Shown one piece after another: positions 53,915 through 61,403 of a DNA stretch of 64,000 bases. This DNA comes from Lichenicola sp965198575 (GTDB taxonomy: Bacteria > Pseudomonadota > Alphaproteobacteria > Acetobacterales > Acetobacteraceae). Location: assembly GCF_965198575.1 (NCBI RefSeq), contig NZ_OZ240671.1:2418001-2482000 (forward strand), read 5' to 3'. The notes beneath the pieces were generated by a model that was given only the letters and a program-made list of their open reading frames with translations, made no database searches and was not told the DNA's origin. A program made the position numbers and the translations under genes. Numbering within the stretch: the stretch's first letter is position 1; every line of letters starts with the position of its first letter.

Positions 53915-54550
53915 TCAGGCCGGGATCGCCATGCCGGCCTGCACCGCGGGACGCGCGCCGACCCGGGCCATCCAGTCCTGGATTGCCGGCTTGCCCGCCA
54001 GCCGGTCGCCGAGTGCGTCGGCCATCATCGTGGTTGCGCCGACCATCCACGGGTAGCTCGCCATGTCGGCGATCGTGTACTGCTCACCGCCGAGATAGGC
54101 CGACGCCTGCAGCCGACCTTCCAGAACACCGAGCAGGCGTCCGACTTCGGCGCCGAAGCGCTCGATCGCCGCCGGGTTCGGCGGGTCCTTCGACATCACC
54201 GCGAAGTAGGCGAACTGGCCCAGCATCGGTCCCAGGCCGCCGACCTGCCAGTACAGCCATTCCAGCGTCTTGAACCGCACCGGCCCGGCAGGCTCGAGGA
54301 AACGGCCGCTACGTTCGGCGAGGTAGGTCAGGATCGCGCCGCTCTCGAAGATGGCGAGCGGACCACCGGCGGCGTCGGTGTCGACGATCGCCGGGATCTT
54401 GTTGTTGGGCGAGATGGCCAGGAATTCCGGGGTGAATTGCTGCTTCTGGGAGAAGTCGACCGGATGCAGCTTATACGGCTCCCCCAGCTCCTCCAGCATG
54501 ATCGCCACCTTGCGGCCGTTCGGCGTCTTCCAGGTATGGAACTCGATCAT
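53915..54550 (-). CDS. Glutathione S-transferase (YfcG/Ure2p-like)
   Basis: 211 residues. The thioredoxin-like N-terminal domain has FHTWKTPNGRKVAIMLEELG and NNKIPAIVD with the ESGAILTYLA glutathione site. The C-terminal helical domain has YTIADMASYPWM. The TPNGRK motif places it with YfcG/YghU-like disulfide-bond reductases. It sits 28 bp before dadA and 75 bp after alr on the same strand; a functional link to alanine metabolism is not obvious. Confidence 0.9.
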   Translation of the reverse strand: MIEFHTWKTPNGRKVAIMLEELGEPYKLHPVDFSQKQQFTPEFLAISPNNKIPAIVDTDAAGGPLAIFESGAILTYLAERSGRFLEPAGPVRFKTLEWLYWQVGGLGPMLGQFAYFAVMSKDPPNPAAIERFGAEVGRLLGVLEGRLQASAYLGGEQYTIADMASYPWMVGATTMMADALGDRLAGKPAIQDWMARVGARPAVQAGMAIPA

Positions 54551-54625
54551 GGCGGTGCTCCTCGGGCGGTATAGCGGGCCAGGCGACCCCGGGTTGCGGC
54601 AGCGGCGCCGTGTCGCGCCCAGCGG

Positions 54626-55741
54626 TCAAGTGGGGCCGTTCCAGGTGCGGTGGTAGCGCATCCCGAGCGAGGTGAGCATCTCGTAGCCGATCGTGCCGGC
54701 GGCGTCGGCTGCGTCCTCCAGGCGGCGGTGCGGCCCGATCAGGTCGAGCGGGGCACCCTCGACGGGCGGCTCGGCCAGGTCGGTCACGTCGACCGCCAGG
54801 CAGTCCATCGAGATCCGGCCGACGATCGGCAGCATCTCGCCCGCGGGCCCGCATGCCACGCCGCCCTGCGACGACCGCAGGAAGCCGTCCGCATAGCCGA
54901 TCGCCACGGTGGCGATACGGGTCGGCCGGGTCGCCACGAACGTTGCACCATAGCCCACCCAGTCGCCGGGTTGGATCAGGCGCGTCTGCACCACGCGGCC
55001 CTGCAGCCTGACCACCGGGCGCATCGGATTGAGCTGCCCCGCCGTCGGTGGCACCCCGAACAGCGCGGCTCCGGGACGCACCATGTCGAGATGGAATGGC
55101 CGGCCCAGGAAGATGCCGGACGACGCGGCCAGGCTCGACGCTGCTGCCGGCAGCAACGGACGCAGGGCCTGGAAGCCGGCCAGCTGCATCGCATTCGCCG
55201 GATGGTCGGGGGTATCGGCGCAACCCAGGTGGCTCATCACCAGCCTGGTGTCGATGCCGGCGAACGGCTCCGGTTCGGAGGCCAGCCGTGCAAGATCGGC
55301 GGCGGCCAGACCGAAGCGCGACATCCCGGTATCGATCTGCAATGCCGCGGGAAGCCGCTGCCCGGCCATGACCGCGTGCGCCTGCCATTCCGCGATCTGC
55401 TCTGGGCTGTTCAGCACCGGCAGCAGGCGATGTGCGGCGAAGTCGGGCGCGGTGCCGGGTGGCAGGCCGTTCAGCACGAACACCGTCCGGTCGGGCAGCA
55501 GGCGACGCAGGGTCACCGCCTCGGCCAGGTGGGCGACGAAGAAGCTGCGACACCCGGCCGCGGACAGCGCCGGCGCCACCCGGTCGATGCCGAGCCCGTA
55601 CGCGTCGGCCTTCACCACCGCGGCACACTCGGCCGGCGCCACCCGATCCGCCAGATCGCGCCAGTTGGCGACGATCGCGCCGAGATCGATCGACAGCCAG
55701 CCGCCGGCCCAGCCCGGGTTCACGTGCGCGTCTTCAGGCAA
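54626..55741 (-). CDS. alr: Alanine racemase
   Basis: 371-residue PLP enzyme interconverting L- and D-alanine. PLP lysine K44 (VVKADAYGLG) and catalytic Tyr264 (VGYGATF) are both present, with MVRPGAALFG and GRISMDCLAVDVT. The start is a TTG at 55741 that overlaps the ferredoxin-NADP reductase stop by 8 bases; a GTG at 55723 is an alternative. The dadA gene downstream suggests a catabolic pair, though this could also be the biosynthetic copy supplying D-Ala for the wall. Confidence 0.92.
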   Translation of the reverse strand: MPEDAHVNPGWAGGWLSIDLGAIVANWRDLADRVAPAECAAVVKADAYGLGIDRVAPALSAAGCRSFFVAHLAEAVTLRRLLPDRTVFVLNGLPPGTAPDFAAHRLLPVLNSPEQIAEWQAHAVMAGQRLPAALQIDTGMSRFGLAAADLARLASEPEPFAGIDTRLVMSHLGCADTPDHPANAMQLAGFQALRPLLPAAASSLAASSGIFLGRPFHLDMVRPGAALFGVPPTAGQLNPMRPVVRLQGRVVQTRLIQPGDWVGYGATFVATRPTRIATVAIGYADGFLRSSQGGVACGPAGEMLPIVGRISMDCLAVDVTDLAEPPVEGAPLDLIGPHRRLEDAADAAGTIGYEMLTSLGMRYHRTWNGPT

Positions 55742-56747
55742 CAGGTACGCCCTTGGTGGTGGAGTATTCGAAATGCAGCGCCTGCTCCGGGCGGACGATC
55801 GGATGGATCGCGTGTGCCGCCATCGCCGCCTCGCTGAACCCCTGCAGGATGAGCTTGAGCTTGCCGGGGTAGGTCGCGACGTCGCCGATCGCGAACACTC
55901 CCGGCAGGGTGGTTTCCAGCGTCGAAGGGGTGACCGGGATCAGGGTGTGCAGGCCGGTCTGCAGGCCCCAGTTGGCGATCGGGCCGAGATCGGTCGCGAG
56001 CCCGAAGAACGGCAGCAGCCGGTCGGCATCCAGCGTCCGGATCTCGCCATCCAGCGTGGCCACCGTCACGCCCGACAGCACGCCGTTCTCGCCGGTAAGG
56101 CCGTGCAGCTGATACGGCACCACCTTCTCGATCTCGCCGCGCGCGTGCGCCCGGTCGAGCCGGTCAAGGCTTTCGGGTGCTGCCCGGAAGCGGTCGCGGC
56201 GATGCACCAGCCATACCTTGGCGGCCACGTCACGCAATGACAGCGCCCAGTCCACGGCGCTGTCGCCGCCACCGGCGATCACCACCCGGCGGCCCCGGAA
56301 CGACTCCCGCCGGCGCACGAAATACTGCACCGCGCCTGTCGACTCGAAGCTCTCGATGCCCTCCAGGGGCGGCCGATTCGGGCCGAACGCGCCGGCTCCG
56401 GCGGCGATGATCACCGCCTTCGCCGCCACCTCGTCGCCGGCGTCGGTGCGCAGCCGGAAGGCGCCGCGGAGGCCCGACAGCGACTCGACCCGCCGCCCGA
56501 GCAGCCGCGGCACTGCGAACGGCGCGAGCTGGCGCTCCAGCGATGCCACCAGGTCGCCGGCCTCGATCGCGGGGTGCGCCGGGATGTCGTAGATCGGTTT
56601 TTCCGGATACAGCGCGACACACTGTCCTCCGGCCTCCGACAGCGCGTCGATCAGCACGCACTCCAGGCGCAGCATGCCGCACTCGAAGGCGGCGAACAGG
56701 CCGGCGGGACCGGCGCCGACGATCGCCACATCGGTTTCGATCTGCAT
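55734..56747 (-). CDS. Ferredoxin-NADP reductase, thioredoxin-reductase-like type (FNR2)
   Basis: 337-residue flavoprotein. The FAD motif is VGAGPAGLFAAFECG and the NADPH motif VIAGGGDSAVDWAL. It lacks the CxxC redox pair of thioredoxin reductase: the matching region reads GGGDSAVDW without cysteines. The C-terminal extension ...EQALHFEYSTTKGVP is typical of FNR2. GGAG 9 bases before the ATG supports the start. It overlaps alr by 8 bases and heads the minus-strand series. Confidence 0.92.
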   Translation of the reverse strand: MQIETDVAIVGAGPAGLFAAFECGMLRLECVLIDALSEAGGQCVALYPEKPIYDIPAHPAIEAGDLVASLERQLAPFAVPRLLGRRVESLSGLRGAFRLRTDAGDEVAAKAVIIAAGAGAFGPNRPPLEGIESFESTGAVQYFVRRRESFRGRRVVIAGGGDSAVDWALSLRDVAAKVWLVHRRDRFRAAPESLDRLDRAHARGEIEKVVPYQLHGLTGENGVLSGVTVATLDGEIRTLDADRLLPFFGLATDLGPIANWGLQTGLHTLIPVTPSTLETTLPGVFAIGDVATYPGKLKLILQGFSEAAMAAHAIHPIVRPEQALHFEYSTTKGVPVA

Positions 56748-56830
56748 TGGCCCGATCTCCTGCACGCCACCCGCCTGGTCTCGGCCCTGACACATTGTGG
56801 AGCAAGGTGGGGCTACGGCAAGATGGCGGG

Positions 56831-57454
56831 ATGAACGCGGGCCGGATACGCGAGCTACCTGACCTTGAAAGTACCGAGGCGCTCGGGCGTGCGCTGGGAC
56901 GTGTCTTGCGTCCCGGAGACTGCGTGCTGCTGGAGGGACCGCTCGGCGCCGGCAAGACCGCACTGGCGCGTGCGTTGCTGCGCGCGGCCTGCGGCGATCC
57001 CGGCATGGAGGTGCCGAGCCCGAGCTACACGCTGGTCCAGGCCTACGACGGTGCCGGCTTCCCGATCGCCCATTTCGACCTGTGGCGGCTGAGCGTCCCG
57101 GAACCGACCGGGGGTCGCGACGGTGCCGGTGCGGTTGCTGGTCGTGACGGCGCTGGGGCGCTTGGGGGTCGTGACGGCGCTGGGGCGCTTGGCAGTCGTG
57201 ACGGCGCTGGGGCGCTCGAGGAGCTCGGCTGGGACGAGGCGCGGGTGGGTGCGGTGCTGGTGGAATGGCCTGACCGTCTCGGAGCACTCGCCCCCGCGGA
57301 CGCACTGCGCCTGACCCTGGAGCTGATGCCGGACCCCGGTGCCGCGGCACCCGATGCGCTCGATGCGCTGGATGCGTCCCGCCGGGTGATGCTGCAGGGC
57401 TGGCCGGACCGCCTGCCGGCGGTGCTGGCCGGGCTCGGGCACGTCCGCGCATGA
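56831..57454 (+). CDS. tsaE: tRNA threonylcarbamoyladenosine biosynthesis ATPase TsaE, with tandem-repeat insertion
   Basis: 207 residues against about 150 for the family. The P-loop is GPLGAGKTALA and conserved parts are SPSYTLVQAY and HFDLWRL, then LEELGWDEARVGAVLVEWPDRL. Between these last two, residues 95-130 consist of four copies of a nine-residue Gly/Ala/Asp/Arg unit encoded by a 27-bp repeat. TsaE drives the t6A tRNA modification complex with TsaB and TsaD. The insertion lies in a surface loop and keeps the frame. murU follows with an ATGA overlap. Confidence 0.9.
   Translation: MNAGRIRELPDLESTEALGRALGRVLRPGDCVLLEGPLGAGKTALARALLRAACGDPGMEVPSPSYTLVQAYDGAGFPIAHFDLWRLSVPEPTGGRDGAGAVAGRDGAGALGGRDGAGALGSRDGAGALEELGWDEARVGAVLVEWPDRLGALAPADALRLTLELMPDPGAAAPDALDALDASRRVMLQGWPDRLPAVLAGLGHVRA
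57113..57220 (+). repeat. 27-bp x 4 minisatellite inside tsaE
   Basis: Four contiguous 27-bp units beginning at 57113, 57140, 57167 and 57194. Units 2-4 are almost identical (GRDGAGALG) and unit 1 has diverged by several bases. The repeat is in frame and coding. Confidence 0.9.
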
Positions 57455-58209
57455 GTGTGAGCGTCCGGCGCGCGATGATCCTTGCCGCCGGCCTCGGCAC
57501 CCGGATGCAGCCGCTGACCGGCACCACGCCGAAGCCGCTGCTGTCGGTGGCCGGCCGGTCGCTGCTCGACCACGCGTTGGACCGGCTGCACGAGATCGGC
57601 GTCGAGAGCGTGGTGGTGAACGCGCACTGGCTCGGCAACCAGGTGGCCGACCGTCTGCGAGCCCGTGCGGCGCAGGCGGGCTCCCGTCCGGAGACCATCC
57701 TGCAGTCCGAACCCGACCTGTTGGATACCGGCGGCGCCGTGCTGGAAGCTCTGAACTCCGGTGCACTCTCGCGGGAGTCGCCGTTTCTGGTGCTGAACGG
57801 CGACAGCTTCTGGCTCGACGGTCCGCGCCCGGCGCTGCAGCGACTCGCAGACGGGTTCGACGAGAGCTCGACCGACGCGCTGCTGCTGGTGGCGCGCACC
57901 GCGTCTGCGATCGGCGAGGTGGGTGCGGGCGATTTCGCGATCGACGAGGACGGCCGGCTGCGGCGCCGGCAGGAGAACGAGATCGTGCCGTACATGTTCG
58001 CTGGCGTGCAGCTGCTGTCGCCGGCGCTGTTCCAGGGCATCCGCCATGGCAGCTTCAGCATGAACGCGCTGTGGGACGAGGCGATCGCCGGCGGCCGGAT
58101 CCGTGCGATGGTGCATGACGGTCCCTGGTTCCACCTGTCGCGCCCCGCCGACATCGCCGAAACCGAGCGCGCCCTGCGGGACCCGCTCTTCGGGCCGCCC
58201 AACACCTGA
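57451..58209 (+). CDS. murU: N-acetylmuramate-1-phosphate uridylyltransferase-like nucleotidyltransferase
   Basis: 252 residues of the sugar-phosphate nucleotidyltransferase family with the signature LAAGLGTRMQPLTGTTPKPLL and ending YMFAGVQLLSP...FHLSRPADI. Genes in this position next to tsaE act as MurU in peptidoglycan recycling, making UDP-MurNAc from MurNAc-1-phosphate. The kinase AmgK that supplies the substrate often sits between tsaE and murU but is absent here. It overlaps tsaE by 4 bases. Confidence 0.85.
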   Translation: MSVSVRRAMILAAGLGTRMQPLTGTTPKPLLSVAGRSLLDHALDRLHEIGVESVVVNAHWLGNQVADRLRARAAQAGSRPETILQSEPDLLDTGGAVLEALNSGALSRESPFLVLNGDSFWLDGPRPALQRLADGFDESSTDALLLVARTASAIGEVGAGDFAIDEDGRLRRRQENEIVPYMFAGVQLLSPALFQGIRHGSFSMNALWDEAIAGGRIRAMVHDGPWFHLSRPADIAETERALRDPLFGPPNT

Positions 58210-58220
58210 CCCGAGGCCGC

Positions 58221-61200
58221 ATGCAGATGGCACCCAGGCTGGCTCTCGTCGCGCAGAACCTGCCGTTCCTCGACGTGATCGCCACGCGCTGGATCGCCCA
58301 GGCGTCTGCCTCGGGGGGTGCGGATGATCCGTTGGCGCTGGCCCGCGGCATCATCCTGCTGCCGACCCGCCGTGCTGCGCGGGCGCTGTCGGAGGCGTTC
58401 CTGCGGGTTGCCGACGGCCGGGTGATGCTGCTGCCGCGGATCTCGGCGATCGGGGCACTCGACGAGGCGCCGCTGGCACTGGGCGGCTGGCTCGACCTGG
58501 CCCCTGCGATCGAGCCGATGCGCCGGCTGGCGTTGCTGAGCGGGCTGGTGCTGAAGGCCGGGCGGCAGTTCGGTACCGCGCCGACGCTGGACCAGGCCTG
58601 GCCCTTGGCGCAGGCGCTGGCCGACCTGATGGACGAGGCGGAGCGCGCCGAGTGCGACCTGGCGCGGACCCTGCCGGACGCGGCGGAGGGGTTCGCGCAG
58701 CACTGGCAGGACACGCTGCGGTTCCTGCAGATCGTCACCGCCGCCTGGCCGCAATGGCTGGCCGAGAACGGGCTGGGCAATCCGGCAGCACGGCAGATGG
58801 CGCTGCTGCGGGCCCAGTCGGAGGCATGGGCGCAGGATCACGCGGCTCCCCCGATCTGGGCTGCCGGCTTCACCACGGCCAATCCGGCAGTGGCGGCACT
58901 GCTGCGGGCGATCGGCGGCATGCCGCACGGGCAGGTCGTTCTTGCGGGTGTCGACGAGCAGCTGGCCGATGCCGACTGGGAGACGCTGCCCGACAGCCAT
59001 CCGCAGGCCGGTTTCGCGCGTCTGCTCGACCGGATCGGCGCCAGGCGTGGCGACCTGCAGCACTGGGACGGTGCTGCGGAAATGGTCACCTGCTCCACCG
59101 GACGGGTGCGGATGCTGTCACGCGCGCTCTTGCCGGAGCAGGCGCTGGGGGACTGGCTGGATGATCGCGGAGCGTCGAGTCAGCATGATCGCGGAGCGTC
59201 GGATCAAAATGATCGCGGGGCGTCGGGTCAAAATGATCGCGGAGCGTCGGATCAAAATGATCGCGGGGCGTCGAGTCAGCATGATCGCGGAGCGTCGGAT
59301 CAGCATGATCGCGGAGCGTTGGATCAGCATGACCGCAGCAGCCCGTCAGACATCGACGGCATCAGCCGCCTGCACACCGCCGACCAGCAGGAGGAAGCCG
59401 CCGCGATCGCGTTGGTGCTGCGGGCGGCACTCGAGGTTCCGGGTCGGCGGGCCGCGCTGGTAACACCCGATCGGGCGCTGGCCAACCGGGTCGGCGTCGA
59501 GCTGTCGCGCTGGGGCGTGGCGGTCGATGACAGCGCCGGCGAGCCGCTGGTCTCGACGCCACCGGCGATGCTGTTGCGGCTCCTGGCGGAAGCGGTATCG
59601 GAGGGTCTGGCTCCGGTGGCGCTGCTGTCGCTGCTGAAGCATCCGCTCGCGGCCGCAGGCGCGGCTCCTGCGGAATGCCGTCGGCAGGCGCGTGCACTCG
59701 AACTGCTCTGCCTGCGGGGGCCGGCACCGACTCCCGGCGTCGACGGCCTGCGCGACGCGGCCCGGCAGGCGGCAGAGGACCCGCGGGCGCCGCGCCCGCT
59801 GGCCGACGTGCCGGCGTTTCTCGACCGGGTGTTCCGCTGCCTGTCGCCGCTGCTGCTGGTCTCGTCGCTGCCGGCGGCGGAACCTGGCCAGCTGCTGCGG
59901 GCGCTGCTGCAAGCCGCGGAAGCGCTGGCCACGACCGACCAGGAGCCCGGTGCCGCAATTCTCTGGGCAGGCGAGGAGGGCAACGCCCTGGCGCTGCACC
60001 TGTCCGAGCTCGGCGACGCGCTGGACGGCCTGCCGGAGCAGACGCCCGGCACCCTCGCCGGACTGCTGGAGGCATCGCTCGCCGGCATCGCGGTGCGCAG
60101 CCGCCGGGTGCTGCGTGGCCTGCCGGAGGGTGCTGCGGAGCATCCGCGGCTGTTCATCTGGGGGCTGCTCGAGGCGCGGCTGCAGACCGTCGAGCTGATG
60201 GTGCTGGGTGGGTTGACCGAGACCGTGTGGCCGCCGGCCGTCGATCCGGGGCCGTGGATGAGCCGGCCGATGCGCGCCCGGGTCGGGCTGCCGGCGCCCG
60301 AGGAGGCGGTCGGCCAGGCGGCACACGATTTCCTGTCGGCCTGCTGTGCGGCACCCGAGATCGTGCTGTCGTGCCCGTCCCGCCGGGAGGGTGCGCCCGC
60401 GGTGCCGGCACGCTGGCTGGTGCGGCTGGATGCGTTCCTCGCCGGTCGCGGCCTCGTGCTGCCGGCGCACCCGGCGAGCTCGTGGTTGCGGCGGCTGGAC
60501 CAGCCGGAGGGTGCCGCGGTGCCGGTGCGGCCACCATCTCCCATGCCGCCGGTGGCGTTGCGGCCGCGTCGCCTCAGCGTCACCGAGATCGAGACCTGGA
60601 TGCGCGACCCGTATGCCGTGCATGCCAAGCACGTGCTGCGCCTGCGCCCGCTCGGCGCCCTGGAGGAGCCCGCGGACGCCGCCGATTACGGCACCATCGT
60701 GCATGACGGGCTGGCGAAGTTCCTCGACGCGCACCCGGGCCGGTGGCCGGCCGATGCCGCGGTCGGCCTCGCGCACGCATTCGATGCCGAGCTCGATGAC
60801 CAGGGCTTGCGGCCAGCGTTGGCGGCGTGGTGGCGGCCGCGGCTGGCGCGGATCGCCGGCTGGGTGGCGCGGACCGAAGCCGAGCGGCGGGCCATCGCCG
60901 CACCTGCGGAGCTGCGCACCGAGATCGCCGGCCGGTCGACCATCGAGGGGTTGCCCGGCGGCCCGTTCACGCTCAGCGGCCGCGCCGACCGGATCGAGAA
61001 ACGCGCCGACGGCACGCTTGCGCTGTTCGACTACAAGACCGGCACGCTGCCGAGCGATCGGTCGGTGCAGGCCGGCTGGTCGTCGCAGCTGGTGCTGGAG
61101 GCGGCGATGGCGCTGCACGGTGCGTTCGGCCCGGAGCTGCAGGCGCAGGCCAGCGAGATCGTCTATTGGAAGCTCTCGGGCGGGGCGACGCCGGGCGAGG

Positions 61201-61403
61201 AACGCAGGCCGCTCGAGGGTGACGCGTTGCAGGCGCTGGTCGAGCGCAGCTGGCACGCGCTGGCAGCCCTGGTCGCTGCCTACGACCAGCCGGACCAGCC
61301 CTATCTGTCGCATCCGCGGCCGGACTGGGCGCCGGCCTATCCGGACTACGCGCAATTGGCCCGGGTGGCCGAATGGAGCGCGGCGCGCGAGGACGGCGCA
61401 TGA
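58221..61403 (+). CDS. addB: Double-strand break repair protein AddB, with tandem-repeat insertion
   Basis: 1060-residue subunit of the AddAB helicase-nuclease for recombination-initiating end resection. The N-terminal region is helicase-like (LLPTRRAARALSEAFL); the C-terminus holds the PD-(D/E)XK nuclease (RPRRLSVTEIETWMRDPY, then GTLALFDYKTGTLPS). Residues 315-370 are seven copies of an eight-residue unit of the DRGASDQN type between ...LPEQALGDWLD and LHTADQQEEAAAIAL. The frame is preserved. addA overlaps by 4 bases (ATGA). Confidence 0.93.
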   Translation: MQMAPRLALVAQNLPFLDVIATRWIAQASASGGADDPLALARGIILLPTRRAARALSEAFLRVADGRVMLLPRISAIGALDEAPLALGGWLDLAPAIEPMRRLALLSGLVLKAGRQFGTAPTLDQAWPLAQALADLMDEAERAECDLARTLPDAAEGFAQHWQDTLRFLQIVTAAWPQWLAENGLGNPAARQMALLRAQSEAWAQDHAAPPIWAAGFTTANPAVAALLRAIGGMPHGQVVLAGVDEQLADADWETLPDSHPQAGFARLLDRIGARRGDLQHWDGAAEMVTCSTGRVRMLSRALLPEQALGDWLDDRGASSQHDRGASDQNDRGASGQNDRGASDQNDRGASSQHDRGASDQHDRGALDQHDRSSPSDIDGISRLHTADQQEEAAAIALVLRAALEVPGRRAALVTPDRALANRVGVELSRWGVAVDDSAGEPLVSTPPAMLLRLLAEAVSEGLAPVALLSLLKHPLAAAGAAPAECRRQARALELLCLRGPAPTPGVDGLRDAARQAAEDPRAPRPLADVPAFLDRVFRCLSPLLLVSSLPAAEPGQLLRALLQAAEALATTDQEPGAAILWAGEEGNALALHLSELGDALDGLPEQTPGTLAGLLEASLAGIAVRSRRVLRGLPEGAAEHPRLFIWGLLEARLQTVELMVLGGLTETVWPPAVDPGPWMSRPMRARVGLPAPEEAVGQAAHDFLSACCAAPEIVLSCPSRREGAPAVPARWLVRLDAFLAGRGLVLPAHPASSWLRRLDQPEGAAVPVRPPSPMPPVALRPRRLSVTEIETWMRDPYAVHAKHVLRLRPLGALEEPADAADYGTIVHDGLAKFLDAHPGRWPADAAVGLAHAFDAELDDQGLRPALAAWWRPRLARIAGWVARTEAERRAIAAPAELRTEIAGRSTIEGLPGGPFTLSGRADRIEKRADGTLALFDYKTGTLPSDRSVQAGWSSQLVLEAAMALHGAFGPELQAQASEIVYWKLSGGATPGEERRPLEGDALQALVERSWHALAALVAAYDQPDQPYLSHPRPDWAPAYPDYAQLARVAEWSAAREDGA
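59163..59330 (+). repeat. 24-bp x 7 minisatellite inside addB
   Basis: Seven contiguous 24-bp units starting at 59163 with the core GATCGCGGAGCGTCGG, plus a partial eighth (GACCGCAGC). Variation is limited to a few third-position and Ser/Asp/Gly, His/Asn changes, implying recent expansion. Confidence 0.92.

Noticed and set aside
55734..59063. A minus-strand frame of 1109 codons running upstream of the FNR2 gene.
   Set aside because: Only the last 337 codons match a protein family. The rest is Arg/Pro/Ser-rich sequence antisense to tsaE, murU and addB, open because of high GC.
59163..59330. Regular 24-bp repeats as a possible CRISPR array.
   Set aside because: Units are contiguous with no unique spacers, are in frame and lie within addB.
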